DNA from: Patescibacteria group bacterium | GTDB lineage: Bacteria > Patescibacteriota > Minisyncoccia > Moranbacterales > JAKLHP01 | Length of the DNA stretch: 12,733 bases | Assembly (NCBI GenBank): GCA_022710085.1 | Contig: JAKLHP010000017.1 | Coordinates: forward strand, 1 to 12,733 | Reading direction: 5' to 3' | In this document: positions 1 through 6,306 of the stretch, piece by piece | Layout of the letters: each line of letters starts with the position of its first letter | Position numbering within the stretch: position 1 is the first letter of the stretch | The notes under the pieces: model-generated | Told to the model about the DNA's origin: nothing | What the model saw: the letters and a program-made list of their open reading frames with translations, nothing else | Databases searched by the model: none | Position numbers and translations under genes: made by a program

Positions 1-74
1 AGAAAAAAGACCTGGAGGAAAAGTTATTGTCAACAGAAAAACTAGAAGCCATCTCAAGTCATAGGTTGGAGTAG
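1..74 (+). CDS. C-terminal end of a plus-strand gene (frame uncertain)
   Basis: The window opens inside what is probably the end of a plus-strand gene, because a strong plus-strand terminator follows closely. Two frames are open from the edge. The one beginning at base 3 ends at TAG 72-74 and would give a lysine- and glutamate-rich helical tail ending in SSHRLE. The one beginning at base 2 ends at TAG 62-64 and would give a basic tail ending in TRSHLKS. The fragment is too short to choose between them by codon use or to name a family. It is convergent with pyrG. Confidence 0.4.
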   Translation, partial: KKDLEEKLLSTEKLEAISSHRLE

Positions 75-110
75 GAAATTTTGTAAGAATCAACAATTCA
101 AACTTTTTAT

Positions 111-140
111 AAAAGAGCGAACCCAATCGCTCTTTTATTT
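111..140 (+). terminator. Rho-independent terminator, probably bidirectional
   Basis: A perfect 10-bp stem, AAAAGAGCGA (111-120) against TCGCTCTTTT (127-136), encloses the loop ACCCAA, and the transcript continues in ATTTTAT. The flanking A and T runs give a U-rich tail on both strands. It sits 37-47 nt after the stop of the partial plus-strand gene and also lies downstream of pyrG on the other strand, so it probably insulates the two convergent units. Confidence 0.85.
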
Positions 141-180
141 TATCATAAATTATTACAGGGGTCTTGCTTGATATAAATTA

Positions 181-202
181 AGGAGCGGGTTTAATCGCTC
201 CT
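181..202 (-). terminator. Hairpin downstream of pyrG, probable terminator
   Basis: A 7-bp perfect stem, AGGAGCG (181-187) with CGCTCCT (196-202), closes an 8-nt loop. It starts 30 nt past the pyrG stop. Read on the minus strand it is followed by TAATTTATA, a weak U-tract, so alone it would be a modest terminator. The stronger hairpin at 111-136 lies further along as a backup. Both stems share the GAGCG/CGCTC core. Confidence 0.6.
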
Positions 203-231
203 CTTTCGTATAAAGAAATTTTCTCGATTTT

Positions 232-1866
232 TTATTTTTTAATTCCTGCTTTGATAAATTCCAAAAACAAAGGATGCGCTTTAATCGGAGATGATTTGAA
301 TTCAGGATGGAATTGCACGCCAAGAAAGAATGGGTGGACTTTTCTCGGAAGCTCGGCGATTTCCATAAGTTTTCGGTTCGGTGATTTTCCGGAAAATACC
401 AGTCCTGATTCTTCCAGCTTTTCGATATATTCAGGATTTACTTCCCATCGGTGTCTGTGGCGCTCGGAAATTTTGGTTTTTTCATAAGCGTCAAAAGCAA
501 CGGTTCCTCTTTTGACGGTAGCCGGGTAAGCTCCCAATCTCATCGTGGCTCCGTAATTTTTGTCTTCCAGGTTTTTCTTTTGTTCGGGCATAATATCAAT
601 TACTGGATTTTTTGTGTTTCGGTTAACTTCCGTGGTATTAGCGTCATTGAGTCCCAGAACATTTCTGGCAAATTCAACAACTAAAAGCTGCATCCCATAG
701 CAAAGTCCGAGATACGGAATTTTGTTTTCTCTGCAATATCGGATTACTTTTATTTTTCCTTCAATTCCTCTGGAACCGAATCCTCCAGGAACCAGGATGC
801 TGTTATAATTTTTCAAAGTCTCGATTTTGTGGGGTTCTTTTTCGAACATTTCACTATTGATCCAATCTATTTCCGGCTTAACTCCGAGTCTGTAGGAAGC
901 GTGCTTGATGGCTTCGATAACGCTGATGTAAGAATCGCTGAGAATAAAATCTCCAGTTCCGAAATATTTTCCTACAATTCCGATTTTAATCTTTTCTTTG
1001 GAATTTTTCATTTTCTCAACAAAATCGTACCATTTTTTGAGATCCGTTTTTTGCCTTTTGAGTCCGAGTTTTTTGAGAATCAGTCGACTAAGATCGTCTC
1101 TTTCGAAATTAAGCAAAACTTCATATATACTGTCGATATCAGGGGCGGAAATAACATAACGTTCAGGAATATTGCAGAACATTCCCAGTTTTTCCTTTCT
1201 TTTTGCGTCGAGAAATGTTTCACTTCTGGCAATAATAAAATCTGGCTGAATTCCTGCTCCATTCAATGTCCTTACCGCATATTGAGTCGGCTTGGTTTTC
1301 ATTTCCCCTACTTTGGAAGGAATCGGGAGATAACTTACCATGACAAAAATAACATCATCAGGATTTTTTATTTTCATCATCCTGGCTGCTTCAAGGAATA
1401 AAATATTTTGGTATTCTCCGATTGTTCCTCCAATCTCGATCAAAGTAATATCGGCATCTGTTTTTTTCGAAGCTTTTTCTATTCTGGAAATTACTTCCAA
1501 AGGAATATGAGGGACTACTTCCACGCATTTTCCGTTATATTCAAGATTTCTTTCGCGATGGATTACACTTTCATAAACTCTTCCGGTAGTCATATAATTT
1601 GCCCGGGATAGCGTTATGTCCATGAATCTTTCATAATTTCCCATATCCTGATCGGTTTCATCGCCGTCATCTAAAACAAAAACCTCGCCATGCTCAGTAG
1701 GATTCATTGTACCGGCATCCATGTTAATATAAGGGTCTATTTTCAACGCGGTAACATTAAAACCTCTGGCCTTAAGAATCGCTCCAATTGAAGATGTGGT
1801 AATCCCCTTTCCTACTCCGCTCATCACTCCGCCTACGATGAAAATATATTTCCTTTTTTTCTTCAT
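232..1866 (-). CDS. pyrG: CTP synthase
   Basis: CTP synthase makes CTP from UTP and ATP, using ammonia released from glutamine, as the last step of pyrimidine nucleotide synthesis in the cytosol. The 544-aa product has both family domains at normal length. The N-terminal synthetase domain shows the phosphate-binding GGVMSGVGKG (12-21) and the DPYINMDAGTMNPTEHGEVFV region (44-64). The C-terminal class I glutamine amidotransferase domain shows the oxyanion loop GGFGSRG (361-367), nucleophile Cys389 in GLCYGMQ, RHRHRWEVN (469-477), and His520/Glu522 in GVQFHPEF. The ATG at 1866 was chosen: it has AGGGA 10 nt upstream and begins right at the conserved sequence. The frame stays open upstream to a TTG at 1974, but that extension overlaps rplI and has no family counterpart. 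The gene follows rplI across a hairpin-bearing leader and ends at TAA. Confidence 0.97.
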   Translation of the reverse strand: MKKKRKYIFIVGGVMSGVGKGITTSSIGAILKARGFNVTALKIDPYINMDAGTMNPTEHGEVFVLDDGDETDQDMGNYERFMDITLSRANYMTTGRVYESVIHRERNLEYNGKCVEVVPHIPLEVISRIEKASKKTDADITLIEIGGTIGEYQNILFLEAARMMKIKNPDDVIFVMVSYLPIPSKVGEMKTKPTQYAVRTLNGAGIQPDFIIARSETFLDAKRKEKLGMFCNIPERYVISAPDIDSIYEVLLNFERDDLSRLILKKLGLKRQKTDLKKWYDFVEKMKNSKEKIKIGIVGKYFGTGDFILSDSYISVIEAIKHASYRLGVKPEIDWINSEMFEKEPHKIETLKNYNSILVPGGFGSRGIEGKIKVIRYCRENKIPYLGLCYGMQLLVVEFARNVLGLNDANTTEVNRNTKNPVIDIMPEQKKNLEDKNYGATMRLGAYPATVKRGTVAFDAYEKTKISERHRHRWEVNPEYIEKLEESGLVFSGKSPNRKLMEIAELPRKVHPFFLGVQFHPEFKSSPIKAHPLFLEFIKAGIKK

Positions 1867-1902
1867 ACTATTTTTATCCCTATTGTTTAATTGATTTATG
1901 AC

Positions 1903-1926
1903 AAAAAGTCGCTCCCCCGCGACTTT
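1903..1926 (-). terminator. Terminator or attenuator between rplI and pyrG
   Basis: On the minus strand the 8-bp stem AAAGTCGC / GCGACTTT (1919-1926 with 1905-1912) encloses a G-rich GGGGGA loop and runs into TTTTTG. It lies 34 nt after the rplI stop and 37 nt before the pyrG start. As I see no good promoter between it and pyrG, it may allow partial read-through or act as an attenuator. A second, weak A/T hairpin (TTTTTTC 1932-1938 with GAAAAAA 1946-1952) lies just upstream in the same leader. Confidence 0.7.
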
Positions 1927-1960
1927 GTAAGTTTTTTCTAGAAGCGAAAAAATACAGACA

Positions 1961-2401
1961 CTAAGCTTTTTCAATTGCTACTGTTATTTTTGTTTTTATG
2001 TTCTTTCCGAAATCGATTACTATCTCTTTTTCGCCAGTTATTTTTAACGGTTCTTTGAGCATTATTGATTGCTCAGCTACATCAAAATTTTGTTTTTTCA
2101 GTTCTTCGCATATTTCCTTCCGTCCGATTGAACCGAAAAGCTTTTCTTTTTCTGCCTTGGCTTTTATGGTTATTTTTCTGCCTTGAATTTCATCGGCAAT
2201 TTTTTTGAATTTTTTTTCCTCAATCTTTTCCTCGCTCTCGATTTCCTTACGTTTTTTCTTGAGATTATCGATTGCTTCCGGTGTGGCCAATGCAGCCAAT
2301 TTTTTGGGAAAAAGAAAATTCATCGCATAGCCCTCGGCTACTTCTTTCAATTCATCTTTCTTTCCCAGGTTTTTTACGTTTTCAAGAAGGATAATTTTCA
2401 T
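1961..2401 (-). CDS. rplI: 50S ribosomal protein L9 (bL9)
   Basis: bL9 binds 23S rRNA through its N-terminal domain and reaches out from the base of the L1 stalk. The 146-aa product has the usual length. Its first 40 residues carry the family signature: MKIILLENVKNLGKKDELKE, then GYAMNFLFPKKLA. A long charged helix follows at about 45-75, then a C-terminal domain with LFGSIGRKEI (about 88-97). The ATG at 2401 has a good ribosome-binding site, AAGGA 8 nt upstream, and sits just below a well-formed promoter, so the start is secure. The stop is TAG. Known for CPR: some lineages lack L9, so its presence narrows the placement. Confidence 0.96.
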   Translation of the reverse strand: MKIILLENVKNLGKKDELKEVAEGYAMNFLFPKKLAALATPEAIDNLKKKRKEIESEEKIEEKKFKKIADEIQGRKITIKAKAEKEKLFGSIGRKEICEELKKQNFDVAEQSIMLKEPLKITGEKEIVIDFGKNIKTKITVAIEKA

Positions 2402-2418
2402 AATTCAAGTCCTTAGAT

Positions 2419-2447
2419 ATTATAAATAAAACAGCGCAATTAATCAA
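2419..2447 (-). promoter_or_regulatory. Sigma70-type promoter for rplI (and pyrG)
   Basis: Read on the minus strand: -35 TTGATT (2442-2447), a 17-nt spacer, and a perfect -10 TATAAT (2419-2424). Transcription would start near 2412, giving an 11-nt leader that contains the AAGGA ribosome-binding site of rplI. Spacing and sequence are close to consensus. Confidence 0.75.
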
Positions 2448-2475
2448 ATTTTTCTCAAGGGCTCTTTTTCAGTTG

Positions 2476-3198
2476 CTAACGGTTTTTGCCAGCAACCTGA
2501 TTTTTCTCATTATTTTTCGAATAATAGTAAAGAAACAGGGAAAAAGCTGACAATGATTTCATAATTTCAGTGTCCTCCATTTTTTGCTGCTGGTTATTTT
2601 TTGAAATTATTATCGCAGAAATCACCCCGTTTATTTCCTTAGGAGAGACTGTTATGAAATGATATTTTTTTTCAATAAATCCAAGTTTTTTCTTGTAAAT
2701 ATCTTCCACTATTTCTTCATTGCTTACTTTCAAAAGCAACCCCTTTTTACTTTTTGTTTCTTTTTGGGTCTTTTTGCTTTCCAATTCGATGAAGCGGATG
2801 ACAAATTTTTTTGATTTTCCTAGAATGAAAACCGATTCCATAATATCGTCAATAATCTTTTTTTCTTTGCGGGAGTCGAAATTGGAAATATCCAGCAGGT
2901 TTGTGGAAATATTCTTTATTATTTCCAGTTTTCGATTGGTTTCCCCAATGTAGGAATAGCTATTGTTCAGATTTTTTGATATCATGTAAGCTTCTTTCCG
3001 AATGCTATTTTTCTCCTCAAGGTTTTTGTTTAATTGATTTTCTTTGAATCTGAAAATAAGGAATGCAACAAATCCCAAAAGGAATATGGAGAGCTCCTCT
3101 AGTTGTTCTTCTTTCAGGAAAAACAATGTCTTGTTTTCAGGTACGATGTCAGGAACAAGAATGGCAAATGTGAACATCGCTAAATAGATCCAATACAT
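2476..3198 (-). CDS. Two-TM protein with coiled coil and GAF-like C-terminal region, function unknown
   Basis: I do not recognise a named family. The 240-aa product has two hydrophobic segments (about 2-19 and 36-51) joined by a short, probably external, loop rich in E, K and L. A charged heptad-like stretch at about 52-95 is likely a coiled coil. A mixed alpha/beta C-terminal part (about 118-226) contains hydrophobic strands such as FVIRFIE and GVISAIIIS, in a pattern reminiscent of GAF-type sensor domains. The layout resembles the front half of a membrane sensor, but there is no kinase, cyclase or other output domain. The ATG at 3198 lies 3 nt after the galU stop, so it is translated from the same transcript and ends that operon. 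The stop is TAG. Confidence 0.85.
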   Translation of the reverse strand: MYWIYLAMFTFAILVPDIVPENKTLFFLKEEQLEELSIFLLGFVAFLIFRFKENQLNKNLEEKNSIRKEAYMISKNLNNSYSYIGETNRKLEIIKNISTNLLDISNFDSRKEKKIIDDIMESVFILGKSKKFVIRFIELESKKTQKETKSKKGLLLKVSNEEIVEDIYKKKLGFIEKKYHFITVSPKEINGVISAIIISKNNQQQKMEDTEIMKSLSAFSLFLYYYSKNNEKNQVAGKNR

Positions 3199-3201
3199 TT
3201 T

Positions 3202-4071
3202 TTATTTGTTATTGATTTCCTTCAGGTACTTTTCCAGTTTCTCTTTTATTTCAGGGTGTTTGAGGCCGAGATGAATGGTGGCTTTTACAAAATTAAACTT
3301 ATCTCCGGTATCAAGCCATTCGCCGTCAAGGATTCTTCCGTAAATCGGACGGTTCTTTTCCAACATTATGTCAAAAGCATCAGCCAGGCGGATTTCTCCC
3401 GATTTTCCGTGAGACATCGTGCTTAGAGTTTCAAAAACTTCAGGGGTGATGATATATTTTCCGACAGCTACAAAATTCGAGGGAGCTTCTTCGGGTTTTG
3501 GCTTCTCCACCATTTTTTTAACCTCCATGTTCTTATCATCAACCGCGATTCCGTCGATGACTCCGAATTTTGAAACTTCTTCCCGGGGCACTTCGCTTAA
3601 TCCGATGACGCTATCCCCGTATTTTTCATAAGTTTCGATGAGTTGTTTTGAAGCCGGAACCTCACTGTCATAAATACAGTCTCCGAACAATACCAATACC
3701 GGTTCGTTTCCGATTATATGATAAGCTTGAAGAATGGCATGACCGTCTCCCAAAGGCAAAGACTGACGGACATAGGAAAACTTGGCCATTCCGGGAAGTT
3801 TCTGGACTTCTTTCAAGAGCTCAGTTTTATTTTTTTCAACCAAGGTGCTTTCCAATTCATAAGAAATGTCAAAATGATCTTCGATGGCTCTTTTTCCGCG
3901 GCCGGTAACGAAAACAATTTCTTCTATTCCGGAAGCGACGGCTTCTTCAACGAGATATTGAACTACCGGCTTGTCGACGACTGGGAGCATTTCTTTCGGT
4001 TGGGCCTTGGTAGCAGGAAGAAATCTTGTTCCAAATCCGGCTACTGGCAAGATAGCTTTTCTAATTTTCAT
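3202..4071 (-). CDS. galU: UTP-glucose-1-phosphate uridylyltransferase
   Basis: The enzyme joins UTP and glucose-1-phosphate into UDP-glucose, a glucosyl donor and precursor of other UDP-sugars, in the cytosol. The 289-aa product has the bacterial GalU length and motifs: the nucleotide-binding AGFGTRFLP (11-19), QPKEMLPVVDKP (24-35) with Lys26, GDGHAIL (108-114), the metal-binding Asp131 in FGDCIYD, VEKPKPEEAPS (188-198) and GEWLDTG (250-256). The second Asp usual in the 'GDD' motif is Cys132 here. The start ATG at 4071 begins the conserved N-terminus directly. It follows the 55-aa gene by 33 nt and precedes the two-TM protein by 3 nt. It serves the same locus as RmlA but makes the UDP- rather than the dTDP-linked sugar. 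Confidence 0.95.
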   Translation of the reverse strand: MKIRKAILPVAGFGTRFLPATKAQPKEMLPVVDKPVVQYLVEEAVASGIEEIVFVTGRGKRAIEDHFDISYELESTLVEKNKTELLKEVQKLPGMAKFSYVRQSLPLGDGHAILQAYHIIGNEPVLVLFGDCIYDSEVPASKQLIETYEKYGDSVIGLSEVPREEVSKFGVIDGIAVDDKNMEVKKMVEKPKPEEAPSNFVAVGKYIITPEVFETLSTMSHGKSGEIRLADAFDIMLEKNRPIYGRILDGEWLDTGDKFNFVKATIHLGLKHPEIKEKLEKYLKEINNK

Positions 4072-4104
4072 AATTTTTTTATGCTTGATTTAAAAATAAT
4101 TAGC

Positions 4105-4272
4105 TTATAATGACTCTAATTTTTGAAGCTCTTCCTTGAATGTTTTGGAGGCTTCATCTTTTTGCTGCTGAGGAAGATCGTCGTAAATATTGATCCAATA
4201 TTGCATTTCATCGGCATCTTCCCCAAGCTCTATTAATTTTTCGGCAATTTTTTGAAATTCTTCTTTTTCCAT
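4105..4272 (-). CDS. Small acidic protein, 55 aa, function unknown
   Basis: This small gene fills the gap between the pre-toxin-like gene and galU. It starts at ATG 4272, ends at TAA 4105 and encodes 55 residues. It begins MEKEEFQKIAEKLIELGED and continues through a central YWINIYDDL to a helical end, KTFKEELQKLESL. It has 16 acidic against 7 lysine residues and no cysteine, signal peptide or membrane segment, which fits a soluble two-helix protein. The composition is amphipathic and gene-like. Gaps of 27 nt upstream and 33 nt downstream fit co-transcription. There is no clear Shine-Dalgarno sequence, which is common in this operon. I do not recognise a family. Its place directly after the pre-toxin-like gene permits, but does not show, a partner role. 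Confidence 0.7.
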   Translation of the reverse strand: MEKEEFQKIAEKLIELGEDADEMQYWINIYDDLPQQQKDEASKTFKEELQKLESL

Positions 4273-4299
4273 ATTGTTTTTTCAGGTTATTTTTTATTT

Positions 4300-5220
4300 T
4301 TAGGCAACTTTTCTTTTTTCTAAATCTTCTTTGGCTTCTTCCGGAGCCATCTCCGGTTTTGATTTTCTTTTAAAAAAACTTAAAGCCTTTTCTTTCGCAA
4401 AATCTTTTATTGAAAATGGCTTTGCATCATCAGTAATTCCTGTTTTCTCAAGAAGACTTCCGATTCTCGGGTCTTTTTTCAATTCTTCCAATCGTTTTTG
4501 AGCAGGATTGTTTTTTGTCAGATATTCTTTTATTTTTGAATCGGCAAATTTTTCAGATTTTTCGACTAGTCCAGGATTTTTTTTCATAAAAGCAGCAGTT
4601 TTGTTGCATATGTTTGAGAATTTTTCTCCTTTTTTGCTTTTTGCAGCAAGTTTGGATAATCCCTCTATTCCTTTGACACTTCTTCCGGCAACAATCCCTT
4701 TTTCTGCTGCTTTTCCAATCCGAGCTCCTTTTCCAAGGACCATTGCGATTCTGGCAGCCTCTCCGGCCTCTCCGGCAATAGGAATAAAATCAAGAACCAG
4801 ACAGCCTGTTCCGACCATAACGTTGAATATTCTTTCTTTCCCTGAAAGTTTTTCTCCAGTTATCTTATTTTTTCCTTTTATCCCGTCTGCTATCATCGAC
4901 GCTTCTCCGACAACAGGAATAACTTTTACTCCGAGATCCATGACATTTTTAAGAGTGCTCGCTCTTTTTTCTCCGTATTCTTCCATTATCTCTTTTTTCT
5001 TTTCAGGATTTTCAAGTTTTTCTCTTATTTTTTTCAAATTTTTCTGGTCAATTCTGCTCTGCTCCGCTCTTTCTTCCTCAAGGGTTTTTCCGCCGTTATC
5101 TTTAGCTACCTCTTTCTTTTTTTCTGTTTCATCGTCAGGTCTTAATTCCTGTTCAGTTTCTTTTTCTTGTTTTTTTCTGTGTTCATCCAAATTAATCAAA
5201 TCTTTTTCCGGATTGAACAT
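4300..5220 (-). CDS. Pre-toxin (TG)-like hydrophobic module protein, function unknown
   Basis: The 306-aa product has three parts. Residues 1-90 are highly charged and probably helical or disordered. Residues 95-165 hold two hydrophobic, glycine-rich segments sharing IPVVGEA (101-107) and IPIAGEA (146-152), separated by KITGEKLSGKERIF (119-132). Residues 170-306 are lysine-rich. The arrangement 'IPxxGEA ... TGEKLSxxER ... IPxxGEA' resembles the pre-toxin TG region of polymorphic toxins; this is a resemblance by eye. There is no signal peptide, no recognisable nuclease or peptidase motif, and only Cys140 and Cys205. The ATG at 5220 is preferred, 16 nt after the rmlA stop. An upstream TTG at 5259 would add 13 residues and overlap rmlA. 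The function could equally be a membrane-associated structural role. Confidence 0.75.
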   Translation of the reverse strand: MFNPEKDLINLDEHRKKQEKETEQELRPDDETEKKKEVAKDNGGKTLEEERAEQSRIDQKNLKKIREKLENPEKKKEIMEEYGEKRASTLKNVMDLGVKVIPVVGEASMIADGIKGKNKITGEKLSGKERIFNVMVGTGCLVLDFIPIAGEAGEAARIAMVLGKGARIGKAAEKGIVAGRSVKGIEGLSKLAAKSKKGEKFSNICNKTAAFMKKNPGLVEKSEKFADSKIKEYLTKNNPAQKRLEELKKDPRIGSLLEKTGITDDAKPFSIKDFAKEKALSFFKRKSKPEMAPEEAKEDLEKRKVA

Positions 5221-5236
5221 ATTTTTATAATTTAAT

Positions 5237-6034
5237 TTATAATAATCTTTTTTTGGCAATGTTTTTCAATTCCTCATTGAATTCGGAAATCGCTTTATCG
5301 ATAAGCGGGTCGAATTTTTTGTAAATCCCTTTTTCTTTCACGATATTTCCAGCCTCGAGAAGTGAATCAAAAGTTCCGGCATCCATCCATTCTCCCTCGA
5401 TTTTCTTAACGGTCAATTCTCCCATTTCAAGATATTTTTTGTTGATATCGGTTACCTCGATTTCTCCTCGATCCGATGGGATTAGATTCTTGGCAATTTC
5501 CACGACCCGATTGTCATAACAATATAATCCGGTAAGCGCCCAATCGCTGACAAAATCTTTCGGTTTTTCCACTACCTCAATGGCTTTCTCGTTTTCATCA
5601 AACTTCACGACGCCAAACCTTTCCGGATCAGTTACCTTTTTGGCAAAAACCTGTCCTCCTGATTTGAAATTTTTGATAGCTTCACTGAGATCGTCTTCGA
5701 AAATATTGTCTCCCAAAATCATGGCTATGCTGTCTTGGTCAATGAAATTTTCTCCCATAATAAAAGCATCAGCCAATCCTCTAGGAAGCTTTTGAACTTC
5801 AAAAAATAAGCTGATCCCGTGATTTTTGAAGATAGAACCCAAAAGGTTCAGAAATTGTCCGCTGTGTTCCGGAGCGACAATGACCAGGATTTCTTTTACC
5901 CCGGCTTTGATCAAAGTATTAAGCGGATAGAAAATCATCTGCCGGTCATAAACAGGAAGTAGCTGCTTTGATGTTGTAGCTGTGAGAGGAAAAAGTCTGG
6001 TAGCTGTTCCTCCGGCTAATATTATTCCTTTCAT
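5237..6034 (-). CDS. rmlA: Glucose-1-phosphate thymidylyltransferase
   Basis: RmlA joins dTTP and glucose-1-phosphate into dTDP-glucose, the first step of dTDP-L-rhamnose synthesis, in the cytosol. The 265-aa product carries LAGGTATRLFPLT (6-18), the SKQLLPVYDRQMIFYPL block (22-38) with Lys23, FEVQKLPRGLADAF (78-91), the metal-binding Asp109 in ILGDNIF, the sugar-binding VVEKP (154-158), and GEWMDAGTF (214-222). The family signature is usually GGxGTR; here the fourth position is Ala11. It is somewhat shorter than enterobacterial RmlA (about 290 aa) at the C-terminus. The ATG at 6034 starts the conserved first strand. It follows the SemiSWEET stop by 20 nt. dTDP-rhamnose normally feeds back on RmlA; whether the allosteric site is kept cannot be told here. 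Confidence 0.95.
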   Translation of the reverse strand: MKGIILAGGTATRLFPLTATTSKQLLPVYDRQMIFYPLNTLIKAGVKEILVIVAPEHSGQFLNLLGSIFKNHGISLFFEVQKLPRGLADAFIMGENFIDQDSIAMILGDNIFEDDLSEAIKNFKSGGQVFAKKVTDPERFGVVKFDENEKAIEVVEKPKDFVSDWALTGLYCYDNRVVEIAKNLIPSDRGEIEVTDINKKYLEMGELTVKKIEGEWMDAGTFDSLLEAGNIVKEKGIYKKFDPLIDKAISEFNEELKNIAKKRLL

Positions 6035-6054
6035 AATTTTTTTAATTTATAAAA

Positions 6055-6306
6055 TTATCCGTGTTTTATCTTTAAGCCTAAAAGGATGACATATAAAATT
6101 GTTTCGATGGAAAGGGTTATTATCATTGGAATTTCTTTGAGTAATATGCCATATGTTACCCAAAGCAGCATGCTAAACAGATAGATTAGTGTCCACAGTA
6201 GAGAAATGTCTTTGGTTGACCTGGTTTTCCAAGATTTTGTCACCTGGGGCAAAATAGCAATTGCAGTTGTTATCCCGGCTCCATATCCGATTATTTGGGT
6301 TAGCAT
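6055..6306 (-). CDS. SemiSWEET-type (PQ-loop, MtN3) sugar transporter
   Basis: SemiSWEETs are three-helix membrane proteins that dimerise to form a sugar uniporter. The 83-aa product has the standard length and layout: TM1 about 5-22 ending in the hinge motif ILPQ (Pro20-Gln21), the conserved loop TKSWKTRSTKDISL (23-36), TM2 about 38-56 with LWVTYG (48-53), and TM3 about 60-79 after LLKEIP. In characterised SemiSWEETs a TM3 asparagine five residues after this proline lines the sugar site; here that position looks like Leu65. The ATG at 6306 abuts the rmlD stop with no gap, so the two are translationally linked. The position inside a dTDP-rhamnose operon is unusual. The substrate is unknown. 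Confidence 0.9.
   Translation of the reverse strand: MLTQIIGYGAGITTAIAILPQVTKSWKTRSTKDISLLWTLIYLFSMLLWVTYGILLKEIPMIITLSIETILYVILLGLKIKHG

Noticed and set aside
829..1401. A 190-codon plus-strand open frame
   Set aside because: It is fully opposite pyrG, whose motifs are unambiguous, and its product is a Phe/Ser/Ile-rich shadow.
1867..1974. N-terminal extension of CTP synthase by 36 residues
   Set aside because: It begins at TTG, crosses the hairpin leader and overlaps rplI; the family starts at the conserved KKRKYIFIVGG region.
2472..2496. Hairpin at the end of the two-TM gene (GTTGCT with AGCAAC) as a minus-strand terminator
   Set aside because: The stem is real, but it overlaps the stop codon and on the minus strand is followed by an A-rich, not U-rich, stretch. 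Only the plus strand has a T run, and no plus-strand gene is there.
4508..5230. A 240-codon plus-strand open frame
   Set aside because: It lies opposite the pre-toxin-like gene and is very rich in Ser, Phe and Pro, as expected from the reverse complement of Lys/Glu/Gly-rich coding sequence. The minus frame fits the operon.
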